Shown here: positions 56,245-64,000 of the stretch, piece by piece
How positions within the stretch are numbered: position 1 is the first letter of the stretch
Layout of the letters: the number at the start of each line of letters is the position of its first letter
Source: Ricinus communis
Lineage: Eukaryota; Streptophyta; Magnoliopsida; Malpighiales; Euphorbiaceae
Assembly: GCF_019578655.1 (NCBI RefSeq)
Contig: NC_063257.1
Span: 14,446,001-14,510,000 of the forward strand
Direction: 5' to 3'
DNA: 64,000 bases
The notes under the pieces: generated by a model
What the model was told of the DNA's origin: nothing
Seen by the model: the letters and a program-made list of their open reading frames with translations, nothing else
The model's database searches: none
Position numbers and translations under genes: made by a program

Positions 56245-57063
56245 CTATGTGTTTAAGGTTTGTGTTTGGTTCATTTGCTTTGGAGAAGTAGGTTGGGTTG
56301 CACCTTCAAGGATCCATTCTTCTGGAAGTGTAATGTCTTTCCATTGAATGGTCTTTGGAATGGTTGTATTTGATTTGGATAGATCTGTTTGAAGGAACAG
56401 GGTTTCTCCTTTTGGTGAGTGTAGCTTGTGTTTGGAACCAAAGGCAGAAATCATAGCTTTGTAATGAATTTTGAAAATTAATGCTATCGGAATAGATCCT
56501 TCAAGCATTTTGTAATTGTGAGTTTTGATTTGAAGAACGATGCTCTTTAAAACATTTTTATCGTTTAAAGAAATCGTGACATTTGGAAAACAATTGAAAG
56601 AAATAGGTCCTTTATTGAGGCTCGACTCAACAGTACCTAATAGGGAATCATAGAAATTTGTAAACCTAGCATCCCTAAGGACGGCTAATATGGAAGTATC
56701 TAGACCTTCTCTGGTAAGGGGCTTAATACCTACCTGGACTAGACCTATGTGGATATACTTATAATCCTTTTCCATATGCTTTTGGAGGGTCTTTGGATTT
56801 AAGAGATAAATCTCTTCAAAGGTTTTGAAATTTGGATATCTCTTTCTTGATCTTAATTGTAAAATCAGTCTTGAAGAGAGGAACTTTGAAAACTCATAAA
56901 TTTGTTTCTTTTGGACCTTGGGTATTTCCCAATCGTCAATATGCTTTGAAAAATCTTCAATAGTGATTTCTTCACTATTTACTAGACCTTTGTACCTCGA
57001 TGATTCAGAGGCAGAAGAATTTGAGAAAGAAGAAGATCTACAGAAGAAAGGTTCTAAATTCAT
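56245..57063 (-). pseudogene. Viral movement-protein-like ORF (pararetroviral)
   Basis: An uninterrupted frame of 272 codons. Its central part (about residues 85-210) has the pattern of the caulimovirid movement protein (30K superfamily): a conserved LTR-D-like block, an RDxRF segment, a Gly-Pro-x2-F-x-C-x-Pro block, and a closing stretch of alternating hydrophobic residues before a Gly-x-x-Pro motif. The N-terminus is Ser-rich. In viruses this protein carries infection between cells through plasmodesmata. This copy ends at 56245 with a TAG, and the neighbouring reading frames are broken, so it is annotated as a relic. It is striking that it is still open. Confidence 0.7.
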
Positions 57064-57248
57064 TTTAACCTAAACCAAAATAACTTTCTAGACAAGCACG
57101 GACCCATTCGCGACTTCTTGCCACTGTCCGTCGGGACTTACTACTGCGCATAAAATGAACAGAACTTGCCTATAGGAAACCTGATGCAGTCTAAAATGAA
57201 TGTAAAATCTTTATAATGTAGATATGCTTCTAATCCCGGAACCCAATT

Positions 57249-57261
57249 GGCTCTGATACCA
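57249..57261 (-). other. tRNA-Met primer-binding site of the pararetrovirus-like segment
   Basis: On the minus strand TGGTATCAGAGCC lies about 190 bp upstream of the movement-protein-like ATG. No LTR end adjoins it, as expected for a pararetrovirus. Confidence 0.75.
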
Positions 57262-57399
57262 AATTAGAAAGAGATCTAGGAAATAGAAGGAAATATTAAG
57301 CAGTGAAGATTTAGATCTAAGTTCGTGGCGTTGTAACCAGATTCACACTTTCAGCAGCCTGTGGGAGCTTTAAATGAGGCAAAAGTGCCATTTTGGTTC

Positions 57400-58100
57400 C
57401 CGACCTTCAAATTATGCCTTAGTACCCATACAGGAAAATTACCAGTTTAGTTCCCAGAAGATAAAAATGAGTCAAATTACATTCCGAAGTGGAAACTATC
57501 GATTCAAGACAAAGCTTATCAAAGTCAATACCCAAAAAGTAGGAAACTAACCCGAAATGGAAAATTACAACTTTGTTAACTTCCGAAGCAGAAATGATCA
57601 AAAGCCAAGGGAAAGTTTCTTCAAATATTTATCAAACAAGCATGGTGCTCAATTAAACAAGCATTGTCCTTCAATCAAACAAGCGTGGTCCTTTAATCAA
57701 ATAAGTGTGGTCCTTCAATTAAACAGGTGTACTCCTTCAATCAAACAGGCATGGTCCTTTAATCAAACAGGCATGGTCCTTCAGTTAAATAGGTGTAGTC
57801 CTTTAATCAAATAGGCATGGTCCTTCAGTCAAACATACGTAGTCCTTCAATCCAACAGGTGTGATACTTCAATCCGACGGGCATGGTCCCTAAACCAGAC
57901 GGGTGTGATCCCTAAAATCAGACAGGCGTGGTCCCTAAAATCAAAGACATATAGAAAGTCTTCACCAACTCAGGCCTATGAAGCGTAGCTTCTACAGCTC
58001 CCAATCATATCCTTTTTACACGCATCCTTGATATTTATGATTTGTCTCGATTTATTTAACCATATTTGTGCTTATAAATCTCGACAAACTGGGGGCAAAC
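57400..58100 (+). other. 3' untranslated region of a Tat/Ogre-type element with polypurine tract
   Basis: Non-coding. It ends in GACAAACTGGGGGCAAAC (58083-58100), a polypurine tract of the form seen in Tat-lineage elements. Upstream pol is absent from the window. The open frames at 57419-57601 and 57557-57814 are not genes; the second runs through the tandem repeat. Confidence 0.6.
57640..57945 (+). repeat. Minisatellite, unit about 22-23 bp, roughly 13 copies
   Basis: Variants of CAATCAAACAGGCATGGTCC plus TT follow one another: ATCAAACAAGCGTGGTCCTT, ATCAAACAGGCATGGTCCTT, GTTAAATAGGTGTAGTCCTT. More diverged units with CCTAAACCAGACGGGTGTGA sit at the 3' end. Tandem arrays just upstream of the polypurine tract are known in Tat-lineage elements. 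Confidence 0.88.
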
Positions 58101-58349
58101 TATCAGCACCTTTTTTCGGATCTAGATATTGAAGGAATTATAAAAAAACCCGATGATGAAAGTTACTGTTTTTCTCGAATCTCAAGAGGTTGAGGACGAT
58201 CAAATCCCAATTAGGTTTATGAATAATTGAACCAAAAATTATTTTTTAAAATCAATTTGGACTTTGATAAAAAGAATTAAGTTTGAGGGGTGAGATTGTA
58301 AATTTTAAAAGTTCAGGGACCAAACTGTAAAATTTCTCAAAACTTTTCA

Positions 58350-58430
58350 ACCTTGAGCCAATCGGCTCTGCATAGAGCCGGTAGGCTTTATGTACAGCCG
58401 ATTGGCTCTACATAGTCTTGATTGGCTCCA
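58350..58430 (+). repeat. Cluster of CGATTGGCTC-type short inverted repeats
   Basis: GAGCCAATCGGCTCTGCATA, GAGCCGGTAGGCTTTATGTA, CAGCCGATTGGCTCTACATA and TTGATTGGCTCC follow at about 23-26 bp spacing, about 250-340 bp upstream of the TATA box. A related group (AGCCGATCCACTTTGTGTTG, AGCCGACCGGCTCTATGATG) is at 59455-59515. Confidence 0.75.
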
Positions 58431-58685
58431 AATCTGAAATACAACATCTTTTTGTGTGACTTTTCACTTTAAAACGTCCAAATTATTAAAAATATGCCTT
58501 CTATTATATTTTTATTGATAAATATTTAAATTTTTAATAATTTTTCATGATTTATTCAGTATTTGTCAATATTTATCAATAACACTCCTGATAAGTCCAA
58601 AACTAGTTTTTTTTTAAATTTTGAATATTTATCAAAAGTTAAGAATGTATATCAAAAAAAGCTTTTAGGTTTCCTTAAACCTTTC

Positions 58686-58696
58686 CCTATAAATAG
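58686..58696 (+). promoter_or_regulatory. TATA box of the Tat-type LTR
   Basis: CCTATAAATAG is preceded by C-rich CTTTCC and lies about 585 bp into the LTR. Confidence 0.6.
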
Positions 58697-59704
58697 AATA
58701 GAAAATCTTAGGCTTAGGGGTTACCAATTCTTGGCAACTCACAGTAGAATGATAGTAAATGTTTTGAGAGGCATACATATACTCTCAAAAATCAAATAAA
58801 CAAAGAACTTTAAAACACTCTGGATTCCTACCCTATATTCGATTCAATCTCATCCTCATCACTTGAGACTCGAGGATTTGCACAATACGGTGACAACCTA
58901 AGAGTTCCAAAGTAATCACATCATTATATTTCTACTCCTTTTTGATTTTATTTTGTGTTCTACTTGTTTTAATTATTAGAAACATGCTAAGAATAACTTG
59001 AATGTCTTTTAATGATTGTCCTTTATGGCGTATACGCTTAGAATCAAGTTTCTTGTATGATCTATGTGTTTCTAATCCATGCATGCTTCCTTGATTTAGA
59101 AGTAGGTAACTTCTATTCTTGAATTTTGGATCTTATAACCAGGCGTATAACTCAATATGTTAGGTTATGTTTCTTTGATGATGATTTATGTTTATTAGCA
59201 TGAACTAATTAGGATTGCATGATTAGTTTTAACATCTATTTTAGAAATTGACATATTAGGAAGTTTACTTATTGTAAGTTTGTTTGGTGTTCTTTTCCCT
59301 TAAAATTTAGTTTCTTTATGCATTATTTTATGCCTTGTATGTGTGTTAATCATGTTTCACATGTTTTGTACATGTACATCGGAATTTCAAGATTAAAGTG
59401 TCTAAAAATAACAAAATCGGCCTTGGACAAGAGCCTAGAGTTGATCAACTCTATGCATAGCCGATCCACTTTGTGTTGAGCCGACCGGCTCTATGATGTC
59501 ATCAATCGGCTATTTATCGTAAATCTGTCATGTTTCACGAATTTCAAGCCCTTTTATTAATTTTTGCCATTTTGACCTAGTTTGGTCCCTTTTCTAAGAT
59601 TTTTAGTTGTAGGAAGGGTTGTTATATTAGATTTATTGCTTTCTTTATTTTGCTTTATTTTTATGGATGAATGACAAATAATTGTTGTACGATTGATTAA
59701 CTAA

Positions 59705-60490
59705 AATTGGAGACCTACCTGACAAAAAATGATGAGTATAAAGTAAAAGAAGGAAAGGCATGGTTTGTAGTTAATACGGTAACAAGAACATGCAACTGCA
59801 ATGGTGAGAGATTAATGGATTGCCTTGTAAACATATTGCCATCTATATTGGATATAAAAGAGTCAACATAGAAGATTCATGAAGGCATTATTCATTCAAT
59901 GCATGACTGTGACTTGGACTCTCTTGATCAAATGGATTGGATATTACCTCCTTTAAAGAGGCTTCCTGGTAGACCTAGGAAAGCTAGAAGAAGACAGGAA
60001 GGTGACCCTGCTCCCTCAACCTTTCAAAAGAGGTATTGTAGTGTCAAATGTACTATTTGTAAATAATTGGGATATAACAAGAGAGATTGTTAAAGAACTG
60101 CATATGGCATTAGGGTATGTGTCTACAAACTTTCATCTTTGGTTCACTTTCTGCTTAAGTTTGTATTTTTTTTCCATTGTCACAGGCACCTAGACATATG
60201 AAAGAGGCAACATCTGCAAGCCAACTTAATATGATTGCTAGTCAAATAGTAAGCTTAAAATTTCTTTTTTTATATACATGTAGCAGATAATTGTTACTAA
60301 CTTAAGCTATTGAATTTTCTTTTTTAGGCAGGGACAATTCATAATACCTTTAGAAGAGGTCGTGGTAAAATATGTAGAGGTGAAGTCACAAGAAGAGGAA
60401 GTGAAACAATTCAAGGAAGACTTCTTGCTAATGGAGAGGGTGCCAACACCCAACAGAGCACAAATACAACTTATTGAACTTGCCAATTTG
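59705..60490 (+). pseudogene. Mutator-like (MuDR) transposase, C-terminal part
   Basis: The SWIM zinc finger is recognisable: KEGKAWFVVNTVTRTCNCNG, then after a one-base shift INGLPCKHIAIYIGYKRVN, giving the CxCx(n)CxH ligands. Next come DWILPPLKRLPGRPRKARRR and the terminal knuckle CTICK, a stop, LGYNKRDC (60040-60090). This is the usual MuDR transposase tail, where PP...GRPKK...RR precedes the CCHC. Two intron-like gaps with TTTTTAGGCAG-type acceptors (near 60330 and 60612) separate later low-complexity pieces (NTFRRGRGK). The catalytic DDE domain and FAR1 domain are missing. Not functional. Confidence 0.82.
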
Positions 60491-60960
60491 TCCATTTTAG
60501 AAACAATATAACTTTTTGAACTTATTTTTCTCTCAAGTACTTTTTGTGTGCATTTTTTTTATATGAAATATAGTTATGGATTAATGCCAATTGTTTGAAG
60601 CAACTTTTTTTTAGGCAGGTTGTTGAACTTGTTAGACAGGTTGTTGCTACATTGTTTAAGGTAACTTTCTTTTGAAGCATTTTGCTAGATTAGTGAAGCA
60701 CCTTATCATATAACTTTTTGTTATAACTTTTGATGTTATATGATCACATCTCTTTTACAATTGTACTTTAACATCAATGAAATATCAGATATATTCTTTT
60801 TATTATTCTTGTTAATCTTTTCAGAGCTATTATTATACACGAAATGGTTATTAAGTTAGCATCGTTTGCTTCTCTCTTTTTTTCAACTCATTCCATCCAA
60901 TAATACATAAATATAGTAAATATAGACAAATGAATCTAAATAAAAAGGTCATTCTCATCC
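60491..60960. other. AT-rich spacer downstream of the transposase fragment
   Basis: Probably the old 3' region of the MULE. CAGGTTGTTGAACTTGTTAG and CAGGTTGTTGCTACATTG near 60617-60652 are a short tandem duplication. Confidence 0.4.
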
Positions 60961-61089
60961 ATTAACACTAAATTTACTACAAGAAAACCAACTTTTTTAC
61001 CAACCATTTTTTGTAAAATTATTTCATAAAATTACTAGAAACATATACCCCATCTTTTGTACCAACTATTTTCTAACCATTCCTGACTG

Positions 61090-61400
61090 CAAACACTACT
61101 TAATTGCCAAAAGCACTATAAAACCAATAAAAAATACAAATATTAAAATAATGCATACACATTGCCTTTAAGTAACACAAACTCATTTCAATCTCATTTA
61201 TCTTCCATAACAATTGCCTATTTTGATTCTTCAAACTCAATGACTCCTCTTTCAATTGTGCCGAATCAATATTAATCTCGGCTATCAAACCATACATACC
61301 CCTCTGTCTAATCTTTATAGATCGACTCTCAATGCTTGTAGCCAAAGGTGCAAGCTCACACCATCCATACAAAGTCCCACATTTGTTTTGCAAGCAATAA
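61090..61400 (-). other. Possible degraded GRF-zinc-finger-like ORF
   Basis: An open frame of 97 codons (61393-61100) reads NKCGTLYGWCELAPLATSIE, a basic patch (KIRQRGMYG), and then a heptad-rich LKEESLSLKNQNRQLLWKIN. The layout, a CG...APL.TS block followed by a coiled coil, recalls small plant GRF-zinc-finger proteins (At4g04775-like) common beside transposons, but the GRF residues themselves are not preserved. Weak call; it may be chance. Confidence 0.25.
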
Positions 61401-61754
61401 TAGTAAAGTTGATTCTTGTTTGTCTCACTTTTAGAAATCTGAACACCTGATCTTTAAGCAAATTCACAGTTGATATTTTTCAATCTTCCTTCTCATATAT
61501 TGTTCGAACCATTTGATGTAGACATTGTCTATAAACAAAAATAAAGGCTAAGATGAAAAGAAAGAAGTTTAAAACCTTAAAAGAAAGATAAAAGTGGAAA
61601 AAGGGAAAATTAAAAGGATATAGAAGGAAAATGAAAGTGAACATTGATAAGGTGTCTTTTTATGTCTAGGAGGTTAGTTTCGGCATTTTAAAGCTTTTTT
61701 ATTACCTTTTATACCAAATTTCAAAATGATTGATCAAATATAGTCAAATTTACT

Positions 61755-62138
61755 AATGGAGAGGCTATCCAGTCAACGATGCTTAGGAATGGCAGTCGGA
61801 AAAGTATTTTCGGGTACTCTACCTGACTGAACCTTATTAGAACGGATTTGAGGTAGTAATAAATGGGTTTAGGACAAGTTTGAAATTTAATTTTACAAAC
61901 CGCATCTGATTCAGGTCAGGTTCAGGTTTGGACATACGGATACCCGTTACTCGAACCTGATTATATAGGCGGATACGGGTATAGGGTACCTGAATCCGAA
62001 CCCGGTACCCATTTATTTAAACAGTGTACCCTACCCTATTAAACCCATTAAGAATTTCTTTTTATCATTTTATCCTCTATGAGTATTGAACCTTAGACCT
62101 TTATAAAAAAGAATGTCACTCTACCACTAAGCCATTTA
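61755..62138 (-). mobile_element. Possible SINE-like or other short repeat with pol III boxes
   Basis: On the minus strand TGGCTTAGTGGTAGAGTG (A-box-like, 62134-62117) and GGTTCAATACTC (B-box-like, 62092-62081) are about 25 bp apart, as in tRNA-derived repeats. The body toward 61755 is GC-richer than its surroundings. It has repeated GGGTACC, CGGGTA and ATACCCGTATCC motifs and a CTTAGGAATGGCAGTCGG end of a kind often seen in dispersed plant repeats. The tail and target duplication were not found. Confidence 0.35.
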
Positions 62139-62286
62139 ACAATTTTTATTAAAATGGCACAAATAATATATATAGTTAAATTTTACGTATTGAAAAAAGA
62201 ATATATATTATTTAGAAAATATTATTATTAGTATTCAATCTATTTACAATTTTAGCTTATAATTATGTAATGCTAATATGACATTA

Positions 62287-62289
<3 letters not shown>

Positions 62290-62346
<57 letters not shown>
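62290..62346. repeat. (TA)n microsatellite, about 28 units
   Basis: An uninterrupted AT/TA dinucleotide run. Confidence 0.97.
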
Positions 62347-62351
<5 letters not shown>

Positions 62352-63190
62352 TATGTTTATTAAATAATATTTATTAGTATTGTGTCTTTTAACTAATTAA
62401 TATGATTTCTATTGTTAACTTCTTTTAATAAAACCAACACTACATCATCAATTATCGTAACTGCTAATGGTTTATTCATATAGTACTGTTATACTAAGAT
62501 ATAAAAGAATATTATAGAACTCTTTTTTTAGCAAATCCGATAAAAGAATATTATAAGGCCCTTTGTTAGCAAATCCAATATTATTTATTGAAAAAGGTAA
62601 AAAAAGCTAAATTATATTAAAAAATTATTATAATGTCCAATCTAATATATTAGTATTATTAACTTATGATTATGTATTACTAAGACATTAGTGATGTTTG
62701 TTAAATAACTTTGACTAGTTTATGTCTTTTAACTTATTAGAATGATATAAAGTAATTTTATACCATATTATTATGTACTAGAATTTGAATTTTAACTTTA
62801 AATTTTTAATTTTAATTATATGTATCAATGTTTAGAAATATAAAATAATCTTTTTAAGCTTTTTAATTTTTATTTTTATGATATCAAAACTCTATATTTA
62901 TAATAAAAATAAAAATATTATATATGAATTTAACAGACTTTTTACTAATAAATTAAAAAATATTTATATATAAATTACAAAAAATTTAATTTTAAACAAA
63001 ACTATATAATTTTAGAATAATTTATATAATTCTAAATAAAACTACATAGTTTTTAATAAAACTATGATATACTAAACTAAAATCACATATCACAAAGCAA
63101 ATCCTAATTCTATTCTCATCTCATCTAATTTCAAACTCATATTAACACTCTCAAAGCCTCAACCACTCCCACAAACCCTCATCTCATCGC
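62347..63190. other. AT-rich stretch, nothing recognised
   Basis: It is composed largely of A/T runs with no open frame of note. From about 63085 base composition becomes more balanced and C-rich. Confidence 0.5.
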
Positions 63191-63430
63191 CAACCTTCCG
63201 GTCGTTCCCGTCGTTGCTGTTGTCGTTGTTGTTGTCGTTCCTATTGCTGTTACTACCATTCTCGTTGTTGCTACTGCCATTCCTATTACTGCCATTGTCG
63301 TCGCCCTTGCTGCAGTCGCCTCCACCCTTGTTGTCATCGCCTCCATCCTTGCTACTGTCGTTATCAGCCACTGCTCCAGTCTCCTCAGCCGTTGCTGCTG
63401 TCTTCTCAGGTATTGTTGTTGTTTTAATAC
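63191..63430. repeat. Imperfect trinucleotide-rich tract (GTT/GTC/GCC)
   Basis: Repeats of TTG, TCG and TGC triplets (CGTTGCTGTTGTCGTTG, and CTGCCATTCCTATTACTGCC) keep all frames open on both strands. That produces Leu/Ser-, Thr/Ala- and Asn/Asp-rich open frames at 63159-63456. It could be the 5' part of a gene with a low-complexity N-terminus, as composition changes here, but nothing identifies one. Confidence 0.6.
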
Positions 63431-64000
63431 ACTTTTATGGTATTTTTGCAAATTAGTAGACCTTGGCTTTTATGGTGTTCTATGGTTATTTGATTGAGTT
63501 CCTGGCAATAGGTCCACTTGATGCTAATTAACTCTGTCGTTTAGAATCTATTGGTTTACAATGATTATCATTTATTAATGAGATTGTAGGACTTTGAACA
63601 TGCAATTTTTTCAGAATATTTTGAACTAGTTGGACTTTGAAGGCTCTTGTGATTTTATTATTACGATTTTTTTTGTTCTACTGAGATTGAGTTACTGAGA
63701 AAGAAATGAATATGAATGTTAAGAAAATACATAAAGGTTGGCTCGACTGATGTGAATCTTGGCAACTTGTGATAAGATCCAATATGCGGAATTGGAATAA
63801 GATTCCAAAGAAAGCTAAATCTAAACTTTGATGACCTTGACCCAAAGATAACTTGTATCTTGAACCTTGGTATAAGAAAGATTGTTGATGCCACACTCAA
63901 GAAAGATAGAAGGTGAGTGATAAGTAGATGTTGAACGCCAAAATAATAAGTTCTTGATAAGTTCGAAGTTCTTTTAAAGAACCAAGCAAGAATAATTCTC
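63431..64000. other. Unassigned right edge
   Basis: No family is recognised. Overlapping minus-strand frames at 63661-63900 have no resemblance to known proteins. Confidence 0.5.

Larger units (their letters stand above)
54720..57261 (-). mobile_element. Defective endogenous pararetrovirus-like segment (Caulimoviridae-like)
   Basis: In minus orientation it starts at a tRNA-Met primer site (57249-57261). A leader of about 190 bp follows, then a movement-protein-like ORF (56245-57063) and a long degraded region. No protease, RT or RNase H is found in the window, so the segment is incomplete and cannot be a working genome. The order primer site, leader, movement protein fits petuvirus/florendovirus-like integrated sequences. 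There are no LTRs around it. Confidence 0.65.
58101..59700 (+). repeat. LTR of a Tat/Ogre-type element (end uncertain)
   Basis: It begins TATCAGCACC right after the polypurine tract. It contains an AAACCCGATGATGAAAG block shared with 7845-7998, a set of AGCCGATTGGCTC-type motifs and a TATA box. A second cluster of the same motifs lies at 59430-59515. The right end was not located; it must lie before the transposase fragment at 59710. There is no matching 5' LTR in the window. Confidence 0.6.

Noticed and set aside
56245..57063. Host gene instead of viral relic
   Set aside because: The tRNA-Met primer site upstream and the movement-protein-like pattern fit a pararetrovirus better, though a profile search is needed to settle it.
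57557..57814. 85-codon repeated protein
   Set aside because: It is the minisatellite read in frame. Unit length is near but not fixed at a multiple of three and the frame closes in the array.
57640..57945. CRISPR-like array
   Set aside because: Units are contiguous and diverged with no unique spacers, and the context is a plant retroelement.
63159..63456. Asn/Ser-rich, Thr/Ala-rich and Leu/Ser-rich proteins from the same DNA
   Set aside because: A trinucleotide-rich tract keeps all frames open. The compositions are those of the repeat, not of a protein.

Overview
The window looks like nuclear, repeat-rich DNA from a dicot plant. It is AT-rich, full of plant-type transposable elements (Ty1/copia, Athila-type Ty3/gypsy, Tat-type LTR, Cassandra TRIM, CACTA, Mutator-like, probable Helitron and MITEs), and carries a remnant of a plant organellar-type lysyl-tRNA synthetase gene. 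I cannot name the species. No intact host gene is visible. Every coding region I recognise is broken by stops, frameshifts or truncation, so the window is a graveyard of nested mobile elements.

Layout. 1-1751: AT-rich flank with a MITE-like element. 1752-6663: a structurally complete Ty1/copia element with a perfect target-site duplication and a polyprotein full of stops. 6664-8885: a long-TIR MITE, a Tat-type LTR fragment and a FAR1-like fragment. 8886-about 11560: a decayed CACTA (En/Spm) transposon on the minus strand. 11561-18333: very AT-rich DNA with degenerate repeats and a probable Helitron (16695-18317) that encloses a GC-richer island. 21058-21691: a Cassandra-type TRIM with a 5S-rRNA-like segment and a fold-back LTR. 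22211-22738: the 3' end of a lysyl-tRNA synthetase (pseudo)gene, cut by the next element.

22739-50443 is the core: two Athila-type elements head to head. Element B (minus, 22739-34881) keeps gag, protease and the downstream env-like/ATHILA-ORF1-like gene but has no reverse transcriptase or integrase. A 2.9 kb solo LTR splits its env-like gene. Element A (plus, 34882-50443) is inserted in B's 5' LTR and carries gag, protease, RT, RNase H, integrase and the same downstream gene. Inside A, a run of exactly 500 N (43301-43800) is flanked by about 2.5 kb of the same sequence on both sides. This is best read as an unmerged contig overlap, not biology.

50444-53991: a 5' half of another copia element (minus) truncates A's 3' LTR and lies next to a fragment of a plant-mobile-domain gene (54003-54602). 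54720-57261: a defective endogenous pararetrovirus-like segment (minus) with a tRNA-Met primer site and a movement-protein-like ORF. 57400-about 59700: the 3' end of a Tat/Ogre-type element with a minisatellite in its 3' untranslated region, a polypurine tract and an LTR. 59710-60480: the C-terminal part of a Mutator-like transposase. 60481-64000: a weak pol III-box repeat, a TA microsatellite and a trinucleotide-rich tract.

The most interesting signal is in the two Athila-type elements. Between integrase and the downstream gene, both have a GC-rich block ending in a TATA box, then a consensus splice donor, an intron and an acceptor a few bases before the gene's ATG. In element A this block aligns collinearly with the element's own LTR promoter. 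This suggests a duplicated promoter cassette that makes a separate spliced transcript for the env-like gene.
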